Source of the DNA: Sedimentisphaerales bacterium
GTDB lineage: Bacteria > Planctomycetota > Phycisphaerae > Sedimentisphaerales > UBA12454
Direction of reading: 5' to 3'
NCBI GenBank assembly: GCA_016930635.1
Contig: JAFGGI010000032.1
Location: forward strand, 1 to 52,163
Length of the DNA: 52,163 nucleotides
Shown: one piece after another, positions 17,231-24,791 of the stretch
Layout of the letters: each line of letters begins with the position of its first letter
Position numbering within the stretch: position 1 is the first letter of the stretch
Notes under the pieces: model-generated
Seen by the model: only the letters and a program-made list of their open reading frames with translations
What the model was told of the DNA's origin: nothing
Databases searched by the model: none
Program-made: the position numbers and the translations under genes

Positions 17231-18637
17231 ATGGGACAGCATCAATTGAAATTTTATTATAAAAATGTTACTGCCGGTGTTCTTGGTAAAGAACATGGTA
17301 TAACTGAGGAACAGTTCAAGCATCTGGCAGCTAAGAGTGAGCCTTTAATAAAGCAGCTTAATGCGGATAGAAAATCAGGTAGGATTCGGTATCGTGATTT
17401 ACCTTATCAGGACAAAACCGCAGAACAGGTTAAAAATATTGCCGAGCAGTTCAAATGGTGCCGGAATTTTGTCGTACTTGGTATAGGCGGCTCAGCTCTT
17501 GGCAATATCGCGCTGCAGACGGCACTGAATCCATATATGTATAATCTTGATGCCTCTCAGCGCAAGGGACCGAGACTTTTTGTTTTTGATAATGTTGACC
17601 CGCAGCAGATGAGCTCTTTTTTAAATTGGCTGGACGGCGAACTTGATAAGACAGTCTTTAATGTAATAAGTAAATCCGGCAGGACAGCTGAAACCGCAGC
17701 ACAGTTTTTGACTGTTTGTAAAATGCTGGAAGGAAAATTCGGCCGGGAAGCTTTGAAGAAGCATATAATTGCCACTACCGATCCAAAAGAAGGGACATTG
17801 CGTAAGATAGTTGATGAGTTTGGGCTGAGAAGTCTGGAAGTACCTGATGGTGTAGGCGGCAGGTTCAGTGTTTTAAGTCCGGTCGGTCTCTTAAGTGCTG
17901 CCATTTGCGGGATAGATATTGTCCAGCTTTTAGCAGGTGCTGCTGATATGGACAAAAAAGTATCCGATGTAAACTTTTATAAAAACCCGGCAGCGGTAAA
18001 TGCTGCCATAAACTACCATTATTATAATCGGAATAAGCGTATATCGGTTATGATGCCGTATAGTTTCGCATTAAAAGATCTTGCCGACTGGTATAGACAG
18101 CTCTGGGCTGAAAGTCTGGGCAAGGCGAAAGACCTTGCCGGCAAGGATGTTTTTGTCGGTCCTACTCCTGTAAAGGCTCTGGGAGCGACTGACCAGCACA
18201 GTCAGGTCCAGCTTTACAGGGAAGGTCCTAATGACAAGCTTTTTACTTTTCTTGCGGTAGAAGATTTTGATATAGATGTTCAGATCGGCCCGGCGCCTGA
18301 AGTTGCTTTGGAACTGGAGTATCTGACAAATCAGAAAATGAGCAGGCTTTTGAACAGTGAAAAGCTGGCGACCGAATATGCTCTTATAGCAAGCCAAAGA
18401 CCTTGTATTACAGTTATCTTCGAAAAAATTTGTCCTTATACTATAGGGCAGTTCATATATCTTTTTGAGACTTCCACTTCAATTGCCGGGATGCTTTTCG
18501 GTATAAATGCTTATGACCAGCCGGCGGTTGAACTTGGAAAAGAGGCAACATTCGCACTTATGGGTAAAAGCGAGTATGCTGAATTAGGCGAGAGAATAAA
18601 ACCGTTCGCGAAAATAGACGATCAATTTATAATTTAA
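17231..18637 (+). CDS. pgi: Glucose-6-phosphate isomerase
   Basis: The 468-residue protein fits the short bacterial phosphoglucose isomerase form (about 450 residues). It has two SIS-type sugar-phosphate binding halves: 'VLGIGGSALGNIALQTAL' and 'NVISKSGRTAETAAQF' in the first, 'ATDPKEGTLRKIVDEFG' and 'GGRFSVLSPVGLLSAAICGID' in the middle, and the signature 'GATDQHSQVQLYREGP' with its catalytic-site His, later ending in an 'AYDQPAVELGK' segment that supplies the family lysine. It interconverts glucose-6-phosphate and fructose-6-phosphate in the cytosol. It is followed 17 bp later by a mannose-1-phosphate guanylyltransferase, so fructose-6-phosphate from this enzyme may feed GDP-mannose synthesis. 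AGAGGAAAC at 17218-17226 is the ribosome site. Confidence 0.94.
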   Translation: MGQHQLKFYYKNVTAGVLGKEHGITEEQFKHLAAKSEPLIKQLNADRKSGRIRYRDLPYQDKTAEQVKNIAEQFKWCRNFVVLGIGGSALGNIALQTALNPYMYNLDASQRKGPRLFVFDNVDPQQMSSFLNWLDGELDKTVFNVISKSGRTAETAAQFLTVCKMLEGKFGREALKKHIIATTDPKEGTLRKIVDEFGLRSLEVPDGVGGRFSVLSPVGLLSAAICGIDIVQLLAGAADMDKKVSDVNFYKNPAAVNAAINYHYYNRNKRISVMMPYSFALKDLADWYRQLWAESLGKAKDLAGKDVFVGPTPVKALGATDQHSQVQLYREGPNDKLFTFLAVEDFDIDVQIGPAPEVALELEYLTNQKMSRLLNSEKLATEYALIASQRPCITVIFEKICPYTIGQFIYLFETSTSIAGMLFGINAYDQPAVELGKEATFALMGKSEYAELGERIKPFAKIDDQFII

Positions 18638-18654
18638 TCTAAGGGACGAAAATT

Positions 18655-19743
18655 ATGCGTTTTGCAGTGATAATGGCAGGCGGCACAGGCAAACGGCTAT
18701 GGCCCCTGAGCAGAGAAGACAGGCCTAAACAGGTTCTCAAACTTATCGAAGGTGATACTCTTTTAAGACGATGTTTTCAGAGGCTAAGTGATCTTTTTGA
18801 CCATCGCAATATTATTGTTCTGACCAACAAGGGTTATTCTGATCTTGTCCGTGATAATCTTCCTGAAATTCCATATGACAATGTGATAGCTGAGCCGGCT
18901 GTTCGTGATACTGCCGGCGCCATCGGACTTGCCGCCAGTGTGCTTTCGCGCTTTGACCCGGATGCTACTATGGCGGTGGTAACTGCTGACCAGGTCATAA
19001 AACCCTCCGATGTCTTTCGAGAGGTACTCAAAGACGGCATGACATATGTGGAAAAAAATCCTGAAGCACTGATAACTTTCGGAATTCAGCCTTCGTTTCC
19101 AAGTACCCAGCTTGGTTATATAAAACTCGGCAACAGTCAAAAATGTGATAACTGTGGTAATGAAATATTCGAGGTTGACTCCTTCAGAGAAAAACCTGAT
19201 TTAAAAACCGCTAAAGAGTATCTCTCAAGCGGTCAATACTGCTGGAATGCAGGTCTTTTTGTATGGAAGGCAAAGCGGATACTCCAGCTTTTATTTGAGA
19301 ATCTTCCGCAGACAAAACAGCCGTTGCAGAAGATTAAAGCTGCATGGGGATCTTCGAATCAGGAGGATGTGCTTGGTGAGTATTTTGTAAAACTGCCGAA
19401 GATAAGTATTGATTTTGCGATTATGGAAAAGGCACCGCAGGTTTGTGCCATAAGACTTAATTGCCGATGGTTTGATATGGGTTCTTTCTCGGCACTTGCC
19501 GACATTATCCAGTCCGATCCCAATGGCAATATTATTATCGCCAAAAACAGTGAGGCACTCGAATGTCAGGATAGCATCATTGTAACTGAGGATGACGACC
19601 ACCTGATTGCTGCTATCGGGCTCAAAGACATGGTAGTTGTGCATAGTCCTGATGCTACGTTGGTTTGTCCTATAGATGAAACTGCCAAGCTCAAGGAGCT
19701 TCTCGGCTTCCTCAAAACACGCGGTAAAGAAAAATATCTATAA
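18655..19743 (+). CDS. Mannose-1-phosphate guanylyltransferase (single domain)
   Basis: The 362-residue protein has the nucleotidyltransferase signature 'VIMAGGTGKRLWPLSREDRPKQ' at the N-terminus, 'AEPAVRDTAGAIGLAA' and 'FREKPDLKTAKEYLSSGQYCWNAGLFVWKA', all typical of the GTP-using mannose-1-phosphate guanylyltransferases. There is no C-terminal phosphomannose isomerase domain (bifunctional ManC is about 470 residues), so the isomerase must be encoded elsewhere. It makes GDP-mannose for envelope glycans and fits with the polysaccharide genes at 44-48 kb. It lies 17 bp after pgi and 18 bp before ruvX, in the same run of genes. Confidence 0.9.
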   Translation: MRFAVIMAGGTGKRLWPLSREDRPKQVLKLIEGDTLLRRCFQRLSDLFDHRNIIVLTNKGYSDLVRDNLPEIPYDNVIAEPAVRDTAGAIGLAASVLSRFDPDATMAVVTADQVIKPSDVFREVLKDGMTYVEKNPEALITFGIQPSFPSTQLGYIKLGNSQKCDNCGNEIFEVDSFREKPDLKTAKEYLSSGQYCWNAGLFVWKAKRILQLLFENLPQTKQPLQKIKAAWGSSNQEDVLGEYFVKLPKISIDFAIMEKAPQVCAIRLNCRWFDMGSFSALADIIQSDPNGNIIIAKNSEALECQDSIIVTEDDDHLIAAIGLKDMVVVHSPDATLVCPIDETAKLKELLGFLKTRGKEKYL

Positions 19744-19761
19744 CGGAGCATCTGGAAATAA

Positions 19762-20166
19762 ATGCGTTTTCTATGTATAGATTTGGGTGACAAACGAACC
19801 GGCCTGGCAATATGTGATAGTGACGAAACAATAGCTAGTCCGGTTGAGACGATAGAGGATCAGAAAGATTTAATCGGACATATCGCTGCAGCAATCAAAC
19901 AATATGATATAGAAGCTGTTGTTTTAGGTCTGCCTTTGAATATGGACGGCAGCGAAGGTGACAGGGCAGCGGTTGTTCGAAAATTTGCGAATAAACTTAC
20001 TGAAAAGATTGGAATTGAAATATTTTTTCAGGATGAAAGACTGTCGAGTTTTTCAGCTACAGATAAATTGTCCCGCACAGGTCTGACACATAAGAAGAAG
20101 AAAAACCGAATTGATGCAATCGCCGCCGCCGAAATCCTCAAAGAATTCATAGCTGCCAGAAAATAA
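19762..20166 (+). CDS. ruvX: Putative pre-16S rRNA nuclease / Holliday junction resolvase RuvX (YqgF)
   Basis: This 134-residue protein has the RNase H-like YqgF fold: 'MRFLCIDLGDKRTGLAICD' with the first catalytic Asp, 'EAVVLGLPLNMDGSEG', 'IFFQDERLSSFSA' with the catalytic Glu, and 'KKKNRIDAIAAAEIL' with the last Asp. The protein matures the 5' end of 16S rRNA in E. coli, and some members also resolve Holliday junctions. Length is normal (about 140). It is the last gene of the long plus-strand run; the next gene has its own promoter. T-rich sequence follows the stop but no clear hairpin. Confidence 0.9.
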   Translation: MRFLCIDLGDKRTGLAICDSDETIASPVETIEDQKDLIGHIAAAIKQYDIEAVVLGLPLNMDGSEGDRAAVVRKFANKLTEKIGIEIFFQDERLSSFSATDKLSRTGLTHKKKKNRIDAIAAAEILKEFIAARK

Positions 20167-20252
20167 ACAATTATTTTTTGGCTACAACTCTTTTTTCTGT
20201 ATAGACTTATAGATTTACGGCATAAATATTATATGTTTTTTTAAAAAAAGTA

Positions 20253-20281
20253 GTGACGTTTTTTGGGTTTTATCGTATATA
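20253..20281 (+). promoter_or_regulatory. Promoter of the Rrf2 regulator gene
   Basis: GTGACG at 20253-20258 and TATATA at 20276-20281 are 17 bases apart, a fair sigma-70 match. An A-tract (TTTTTTTAAAAAAAGTAG) lies just upstream, very like the one before the MerR promoter at about 37748-37765. The predicted start point lies inside the palindrome at 20281-20306. That excludes the upstream in-frame TTG at 20263 as a start codon. Confidence 0.55.
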
Positions 20282-20306
20282 TTACTAAGTCAATCGAAAT
20301 AGTAAT
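20281..20306. promoter_or_regulatory. Probable Rrf2 operator at its own gene
   Basis: ATTACTA (20281-20287) and TAGTAAT (20300-20306) are perfect inverted arms around a 12-base centre containing AGTCAATC. The site at 20785-20807 has ATTCC...GGAAT arms and AGTAAATC in the same place, so the two look like variants of one operator. Its position over the predicted transcription start would give autorepression. Confidence 0.6.
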
Positions 20307-20307
20307 A

Positions 20308-20769
20308 ATGAAAAGAGAATTTATTACACCAAAGATAATTTCGCAGAAGTGCAGATATGCCTTACGGGCTATATTTGAGTTAGCCAGCCGGGATCAGTCA
20401 GATGTGACAAAGATTTCCGAACTGGCAGCGGCGCAGAATGTTCCGCCCAGATTCCTGGAGAATATTCTCGTCGAGCTTAAACAGGCTGGATTCGTTGTCT
20501 CAAAGAGAGGTAATGAGGGAGGTTATATGCTGGCGTCTCCTGCAGAGAAATTGACTGTAGGGCAAGTGATTGCGTTTGTACAGGGTAATTCCGGTAGCAA
20601 TTTTGCCGCATCTGACAGAGATTTAAAGAATGGAGATTATGCCTTTTCGCAGCTTTGGCAGCGTTTGAATGATGCTATTTCTAATGTTTACGACAAAACG
20701 ACATTTGCCGGCCTGATAGAAGATGAATCGAAAGCAACAAAGGATTATGTTCCTAACTATGTTATATAA
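20308..20769 (+). CDS. Rrf2 family transcriptional regulator (CymR-like)
   Basis: From ATG 20308 the product is 153 residues. The winged-helix region 'CRYALRAIFELASRD...ISELAAAQNVPPRFLENILVELKQAGFVVSKRGNEGGYMLASPAEKLTVGQVIAFVQG' is a textbook Rrf2 domain. Only one Cys is present (in 'SQKCRYAL'), so the three-Cys iron-sulfur site of IscR/NsrR is absent. That places it with cluster-free members such as CymR, which in Bacillus represses sulfur genes. Palindromes at its own promoter, at the sulfur operon just downstream and at the THI4 promoter (23921-23951) support this role. The alternative TTG at 20263 precedes the predicted transcription start and is rejected; no good ribosome site precedes the ATG. 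Confidence 0.88.
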   Translation: MKREFITPKIISQKCRYALRAIFELASRDQSDVTKISELAAAQNVPPRFLENILVELKQAGFVVSKRGNEGGYMLASPAEKLTVGQVIAFVQGNSGSNFAASDRDLKNGDYAFSQLWQRLNDAISNVYDKTTFAGLIEDESKATKDYVPNYVI

Positions 20770-20807
20770 TATTTTTTTAGATATATTCCCAGTAAATCAA
20801 TAGGAAT
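20765..20807 (+). promoter_or_regulatory. Promoter/operator of the sulfur-assimilation operon
   Basis: A TATAAT at 20765-20770 overlaps the rrf2 stop codon; its -35 region is weak. The palindrome ATTCC...GGAAT follows at 20785-20807, starting ATTCCCAGTAA and ending ATAGGAAT. Its first 11 bases and last 5 bases are identical to the minus-strand reading of the THI4 operator at 23926-23946 plus flanks. The right arm (AGGAA, 20802-20806) is also the ribosome-binding sequence of the DUF2061 gene, so a bound repressor would block the transcript start region. Confidence 0.65.
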
Positions 20808-20814
20808 TATGAAC

Positions 20815-21036
20815 ATGGAAAGTCATTTTAGAAGTATATTAAAAGCGGTTACCTGGAGAGCCGGCGGGACATTTGTAACAATGGCAGTTGCCTGGCTTGT
20901 AGTCGGCCAGGTCGGTATTGCTGCCAAGATAGGGATTGTCGACACAATTTTTAAGATAGGCGTTTTTTATATTCATGAGCGGGTTTGGAATCGCGTCAAT
21001 TTCGGCAAGCAAAAACCGCCTGAATATCAGATTTAA
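20815..21036 (+). CDS. DUF2061 small membrane protein
   Basis: This 73-residue protein (75 if the ATG two codons earlier at 20809 is used) has the DUF2061 pattern 'SILKAVTWRAGGTFVTMAVAWLVVGQVGIAAKIGIVDTIFKIGVFYIHERVWNRVNFG', with two hydrophobic stretches. The AGGAA at 20802-20806 is 8 bases from ATG 20815 but only 2 from ATG 20809, so I prefer the later start. DUF2061 proteins often lie next to cysteine or sulfate assimilation genes, sometimes fused to such enzymes, and are thought to be membrane proteins of sulfate handling. Here it is first in an operon with APS reductase and sulfite reductase, 26 bp before the reductase gene. Confidence 0.85.
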   Translation: MESHFRSILKAVTWRAGGTFVTMAVAWLVVGQVGIAAKIGIVDTIFKIGVFYIHERVWNRVNFGKQKPPEYQI

Positions 21037-21062
21037 GGTAATTTTTTTAGGAGATTTGGAAA

Positions 21063-21779
21063 ATGATAAAGAATACTGAAGATGTAGCGGCTTTGGTGAG
21101 CGGTTTAAATTACGCTCAGAAGGTAGAGCGGAGCCTGGATTTAATCAGCCAGGCCTGGAAAGAATATGGCGATGCTCTGGTAGTGGCCAATAGTCTGGGC
21201 AAAGACTCGGTAGCGGTATGGCATCTTGCCAAGCGAGTCAGCCCAAAGATTAGAGGCTTTATTATTACCACTCGCTATAAACCGGCCCAGACAGTACAAT
21301 TTATGAATGAACAGGTTCGTCAATATCCGGAACTGAAAGTCTTCAAGAATGATGAGCCAATTGAAGATGGGCTTTACCGCACAGACCCGGACAAGTGCTG
21401 TGCGATATTAAAGGTGGAGCCGATTCGCAGAGCGATTAGGGAAATGAATGTCAGCTGCTGGGTAACGGGACTGCGATGCACCGAAGGCAGAACAAGAACT
21501 GATTTTAAGGAAATCGAAGAAAGAGATGTCGGCCTGATCAAGCTCAACCCTATTCTTATCTGGTATGAGCGTGAGATTTGGCAGTATCTGGCCCTGAATA
21601 ATGTTCCGGTAAATCCGCTTTACAGTGATGGCTATCGTTCGCTTGGATGTGAGCCCTGCACACGAATAACGCTCGATGCTGATGAACGTGCCGGCAGATG
21701 GATAGGTACAAGCAAGTGTGGCGGAGAATGCGGTATTCATACAAGGCCTTTGACAAATAAGAGCTCTGCCGGCGTATAA
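21063..21779 (+). CDS. cysH: Assimilatory adenylyl-sulfate (APS) reductase
   Basis: This 238-residue protein has the PAPS-reductase fold: PP-loop 'VVANSLGKDSVAVWHLA', the arginine segment 'WVTGLRCTEGRTRTDF' and the C-terminal catalytic motif 'KCGGECGIH' with nucleophile C223. It also has C112-C113 and C196-x-x-C199, the four-Cys set that binds a [4Fe-4S] cluster in APS-using enzymes and is missing from PAPS-specific E. coli CysH. It therefore should reduce APS to sulfite and AMP with thioredoxin. No ATP sulfurylase or APS kinase is in the window, so APS comes from elsewhere. It lies 26 bp after the DUF2061 gene and 34 bp before sulfite reductase. TTAGGAGA at 21048-21055 is the ribosome site. 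Confidence 0.9.
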   Translation: MIKNTEDVAALVSGLNYAQKVERSLDLISQAWKEYGDALVVANSLGKDSVAVWHLAKRVSPKIRGFIITTRYKPAQTVQFMNEQVRQYPELKVFKNDEPIEDGLYRTDPDKCCAILKVEPIRRAIREMNVSCWVTGLRCTEGRTRTDFKEIEERDVGLIKLNPILIWYEREIWQYLALNNVPVNPLYSDGYRSLGCEPCTRITLDADERAGRWIGTSKCGGECGIHTRPLTNKSSAGV

Positions 21780-21813
21780 AGGATATAATTTTGCCAGGGA
21801 CAGGAGAAATTAT

Positions 21814-23082
21814 ATGAGCGATTCGATTGCAAGTAAACTCTACGGACTCTATCCGCAGAAGCAGCAGGGGCTGTATATGCAGCGAGTTAAGATTCCGGGC
21901 GGAAGGATAAACTGGTCTCAATGGCGTCTTATTGCTGAGTTACAGGAACGTTTTGCTTGTGGAACTCCTATCCATTTGACAACCCGGCAGGATATTGAAC
22001 TGCATAACCTGCCGGCGGAAGGTGCGATAGAAGTAAAGCAGTCTTTGTCTGATGCCGGATTAGATCTGTTTGGCGCCGGAGGCGATAATCTCCGAAATAT
22101 TACGGTCTGCCCCGGCTGTGAGTTTTGCCATGATGGTTTTGATGTATTTGAGCTCTCAAAAATAGTAAGCGAAAAACTTCGCTGTCATCCTGCAATAATG
22201 GACTTGCCGCGAAAGTTTAAGATTAGTTTTTCCGGTTGTCCGGCAAGTTGTACCAAGCCGTACCTTAATGATATTGGTTTTATCGCACATTCAGAAAACT
22301 CTTTTGAGGTTATCACAGCAGGCTCTCTTGGTCCTGTACCGGTTTTGGGCATCAGGGCATATGAAAAACTACCGTCTTCAGATATCTTACCCCTGTGTTT
22401 TGCAGCTATTGATATGTTTGCAGAATACGGTGACCGTGAAAACAGAAGAAAGGCCCGATTCCGCCATGTCCGTCAAAAGCTTGGCGATGAGGCTTTCCTT
22501 ATGGAATTAGATAAACGGTTTAAATCTGCAAAAGAAAATACCTCCTGGCCCCAGATTAATATTACTAAAAACGATTCTCAATTAAAGTTCATACATCGTT
22601 TACATTTTCCTGATGGTAATATAAGCACTCAGGATGCATTAGCACTGGCTCAATTATGTGAACCTGCCGGTATAGAAGCTCGAATAACTTTTGACCATGG
22701 CATTGAATTGTATGGGGAAGAATCTTTGGAGTTGCCGGGTGATTTCAAAAAATTTAAAGATACTCTTGTGATAATTGCCTGCCCCGGAGCCAAGACCTGT
22801 TCACATGGCTTGATAGATTGTCAGTCGGCATCTGCAAATATAAGAGCTGCTTTTACAGGTAACCAGTTTGGCAGAATGAAGATCAATATTTCAGGCTGTC
22901 CGAACAACTGTGCCCATAGCAGTTGCGCAGCGATAGGACTTGTGGGACTGAAACGGGACAAAAAAGACTGTGTTCAGCTATACACAGGCGGAGGCGACGG
23001 CAAAAACCAAAATCTGGCCCAAAAAGGCGAAATTGAAACCGTCGCCAATATCGCATCTTTAATCACATCTATTAAGATTTAG
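21814..23082 (+). CDS. Ferredoxin-type sulfite (nitrite/sulfite) reductase
   Basis: This 422-residue siroheme protein has two tandem halves, each with a ferredoxin-like NiR/SiR domain ('LYMQRVKIPGGRINWSQWRLIAELQERFACG...LTTRQDIELHNLP'; 'IKFIHRLHFPDGNISTQDALALAQLCEPAG' style) and a 4Fe-4S/siroheme domain. The cluster motif C-x5-C...C-x3-C occurs in both halves: C99/C105/C142/C146 and C323/C329/C362/C366. Classical CysI and NirA keep it only in the second half. At 422 residues it is shorter than CysI (about 570). It should reduce sulfite to sulfide after APS reductase, with ferredoxin-like donors since no flavoprotein gene is present. AGGAG at 21801-21805 supports the start. Its stop runs 11 bases into the convergent THI4 gene. 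Confidence 0.87.
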   Translation: MSDSIASKLYGLYPQKQQGLYMQRVKIPGGRINWSQWRLIAELQERFACGTPIHLTTRQDIELHNLPAEGAIEVKQSLSDAGLDLFGAGGDNLRNITVCPGCEFCHDGFDVFELSKIVSEKLRCHPAIMDLPRKFKISFSGCPASCTKPYLNDIGFIAHSENSFEVITAGSLGPVPVLGIRAYEKLPSSDILPLCFAAIDMFAEYGDRENRRKARFRHVRQKLGDEAFLMELDKRFKSAKENTSWPQINITKNDSQLKFIHRLHFPDGNISTQDALALAQLCEPAGIEARITFDHGIELYGEESLELPGDFKKFKDTLVIIACPGAKTCSHGLIDCQSASANIRAAFTGNQFGRMKINISGCPNNCAHSSCAAIGLVGLKRDKKDCVQLYTGGGDGKNQNLAQKGEIETVANIASLITSIKI

Positions 23083-23872
23083 AGGCACAAGCCGGTTCCA
23101 GGCTGTTTACAAATGTTCTTACATCATCAGCGACTTTCTTGCCTGAATAGAGCATAGAACCGAATGTCGGTCCCATTCTTGGAAGGCCGTGGACGGTAGC
23201 TGCTGCCATTCCGCATACAAAAAGCCCCTCAAAAACCTGACCGGTTTTTTCTACAACCAAATCCTCGGAACTGTTCGCATCCATTGGGCCAAAGGTCTTT
23301 AATTTAAGCAGACCTCTTTCTTCCATACTTTTGCATACATAAGCATCATGGCCGGTGGCATCGATAACAGCTTTTGATTCCAAAGAGATAGGATCAACAC
23401 ATGTTATTGCCCGTGGCAGGGCGGAGACAGGGGTCCAGTTAACTACAGCACCTTCAACTTTGTTATTGCGCAAAACTACATCGTCGAACTTAGTCATATT
23501 AAGAATTCTTACGCCAGCATCACAGGCTGCAGAGATAAGTTTTGAACATGCATTTGGACCATCAGCAGTGAATAAACCACCCTCAACTTCCTTGTATGGT
23601 ATGTTAAGTTCGTCAAGTATTTGCTGAGATGGCGCCCTGAAGGTGAGTGTATTCATAAGATATCCGCCAATCCAAAATCCACCGCCGAGATAGTTATTGC
23701 TTTCCACAAGCAAAACCTTTAAACCGCTCTGTGCCAGATTTCTGGCTGCCATTAAACCGCTTGGGCCCGCACCGATAATTATGACATCCGAAACAACATA
23801 GTCCTGGAACCATTTTGTAAATTCACCTACGATTGCACGTGTTATCTGCGACTCGCTTACCTGCTGAAACAT
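23072..23872 (-). CDS. thi4: THI4-family thiazole synthase
   Basis: The 266-residue protein has an N-terminal dinucleotide-binding motif 'VIIGAGPSGLMAARNLAQSGLKVLLVESN', the THI4 phrase 'NYLGGGFWIGGYLMNTLTFR', 'VIDATGHDAYVC' and the C-terminal 'GMAAATVHGLPRMGPTFGSMLYSGKKVA'. THI4 enzymes make the thiazole moiety of thiamine from NAD, glycine and sulfur. Residue C158 in 'ITCVDP' sits where yeast THI4 has its sacrificial Cys, whereas archaeal sulfide-using THI4 has His, so the Cys type is suggested (alignment by eye). The gene faces the sulfite reductase gene, overlapping its 3' end by 11 bases. It is read from a consensus promoter whose -10 lies within a palindromic operator shared with the sulfur operon. 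AAAGGAAAAAAG precedes the ATG. Confidence 0.88.
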   Translation of the reverse strand: MFQQVSESQITRAIVGEFTKWFQDYVVSDVIIIGAGPSGLMAARNLAQSGLKVLLVESNNYLGGGFWIGGYLMNTLTFRAPSQQILDELNIPYKEVEGGLFTADGPNACSKLISAACDAGVRILNMTKFDDVVLRNNKVEGAVVNWTPVSALPRAITCVDPISLESKAVIDATGHDAYVCKSMEERGLLKLKTFGPMDANSSEDLVVEKTGQVFEGLFVCGMAAATVHGLPRMGPTFGSMLYSGKKVADDVRTFVNSLEPACASKS

Positions 23873-23920
23873 CTTTTTTCCTTTCTAAGTTTTTAATAAT
23901 TTTCCATAGCACAATATCCA

Positions 23921-23951
23921 TATAATTCCCATAGGATTACTGGGAATTATA
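23921..23951. promoter_or_regulatory. Palindromic operator upstream of THI4
   Basis: TATAATTCCC (23921-23930) and GGGAATTATA (23942-23951) are perfect 10-base inverted arms around an 11-base centre. Read on the minus strand it contains ATTCCCAGTAA followed by TCCTATGGGAAT, nearly the same as the site at 20785-20807. The minus-strand -10 hexamer TATAAT is part of the arm, so a bound protein should block transcription of THI4. Confidence 0.8.
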
Positions 23952-23973
23952 GTATTTAAAAAACTTTTGTCAA
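23946..23973 (-). promoter_or_regulatory. Consensus promoter of THI4
   Basis: On the minus strand TTGACA (23973-23968) and TATAAT (23951-23946) match the sigma-70 consensus exactly, with a 16-base spacer. The -10 overlaps the palindromic operator. The predicted transcription start is about 65-70 bases before the ATG at 23872. Confidence 0.8.
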
Positions 23974-24020
23974 GGACTTTTGGGTATATCTTGATAATTT
24001 GATGCGGAAATAGAGGGGGA

Positions 24021-24770
24021 TTATTGTGCCTGTGCGATTATATCGTCCGGAATATCGAAGTTGGCATATACGTTCTGCACATCGTCGTGTTCTTCGAATT
24101 CATCCATAAGAGCAAGAATCTTTTTTGCCTGGTCAACATCATTTATGGCAATGCTATTGGCAGGTATCATCGATAACTCTGCAACTTCGGTAGGTATCTC
24201 TTTTTCCTCGAGGGCTTTTTTCAGTTCTTCGTATGCGGCCGGGTCGCAGGTTATTTCATAGATTTGGCCGGTATTTTCCATGTCATCCGCACCGGCTGAT
24301 AAAGCGATTTCCATAAGATTATCTTCATCAGCGGCATCAACGGGAACTGTGATAAGTCCCTTTTTGCTGAACAAATAATTTACACATCCTGTTGTGCCTA
24401 ATGATCCGCCGTGACGTTCGAAAATCTTCCTGACCTCCGGGCCGGTTCGATTTCTGTTATCAGTCAGGGCCTCAGCCATGATAGCTACTCCGCCCGAAGC
24501 ATAACCTTCATAGATAACAGTTTCATAAGCGATGCTGTCATCTCCGCCGGCACCTTTTTTGATGGCCTTTTCTATTGTGTCCTTGGGCATATTGGCCTGT
24601 TTGGCTTTGTCGACCGCATATCGCAGAGAAAGATTAGCTGACGGGTCAGGTCCGCCTGCTTTAGCAGCAACTATAATGGTTCTTGCGATCTTGCTCCAGA
24701 CTTTGCCTCTCTTGGCATCATTGGCAGCCTTTTTATGTTTAATTCCAGCCCAGTGTGAATGTCCAGACAT
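24021..24770 (-). CDS. yebC: YebC/PmpR (TACO1) family protein
   Basis: The 249-residue protein begins 'MSGHSHWAGIKHKKAANDAKRGKVWSKIARTIIVAAKAGG', the near-invariant start of the YebC family, and continues with 'NMPKDTIEKAIKKGAG', 'YEGYASGGVAIMAEALTDNRNRTGPEVRKIFERHGGSLG' and an acidic C-terminus. Length is typical (about 245). Long annotated as a DNA-binding regulator, the family is now also linked to relief of ribosome stalling at proline stretches, which would suit its place as last gene of a transcription/translation operon headed by nusA. The start is 21 bases after the hisG stop. Confidence 0.94.
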   Translation of the reverse strand: MSGHSHWAGIKHKKAANDAKRGKVWSKIARTIIVAAKAGGPDPSANLSLRYAVDKAKQANMPKDTIEKAIKKGAGGDDSIAYETVIYEGYASGGVAIMAEALTDNRNRTGPEVRKIFERHGGSLGTTGCVNYLFSKKGLITVPVDAADEDNLMEIALSAGADDMENTGQIYEITCDPAAYEELKKALEEKEIPTEVAELSMIPANSIAINDVDQAKKILALMDEFEEHDDVQNVYANFDIPDDIIAQAQ

Positions 24771-24791
24771 AAAATTCTCTATCTAAAACTA

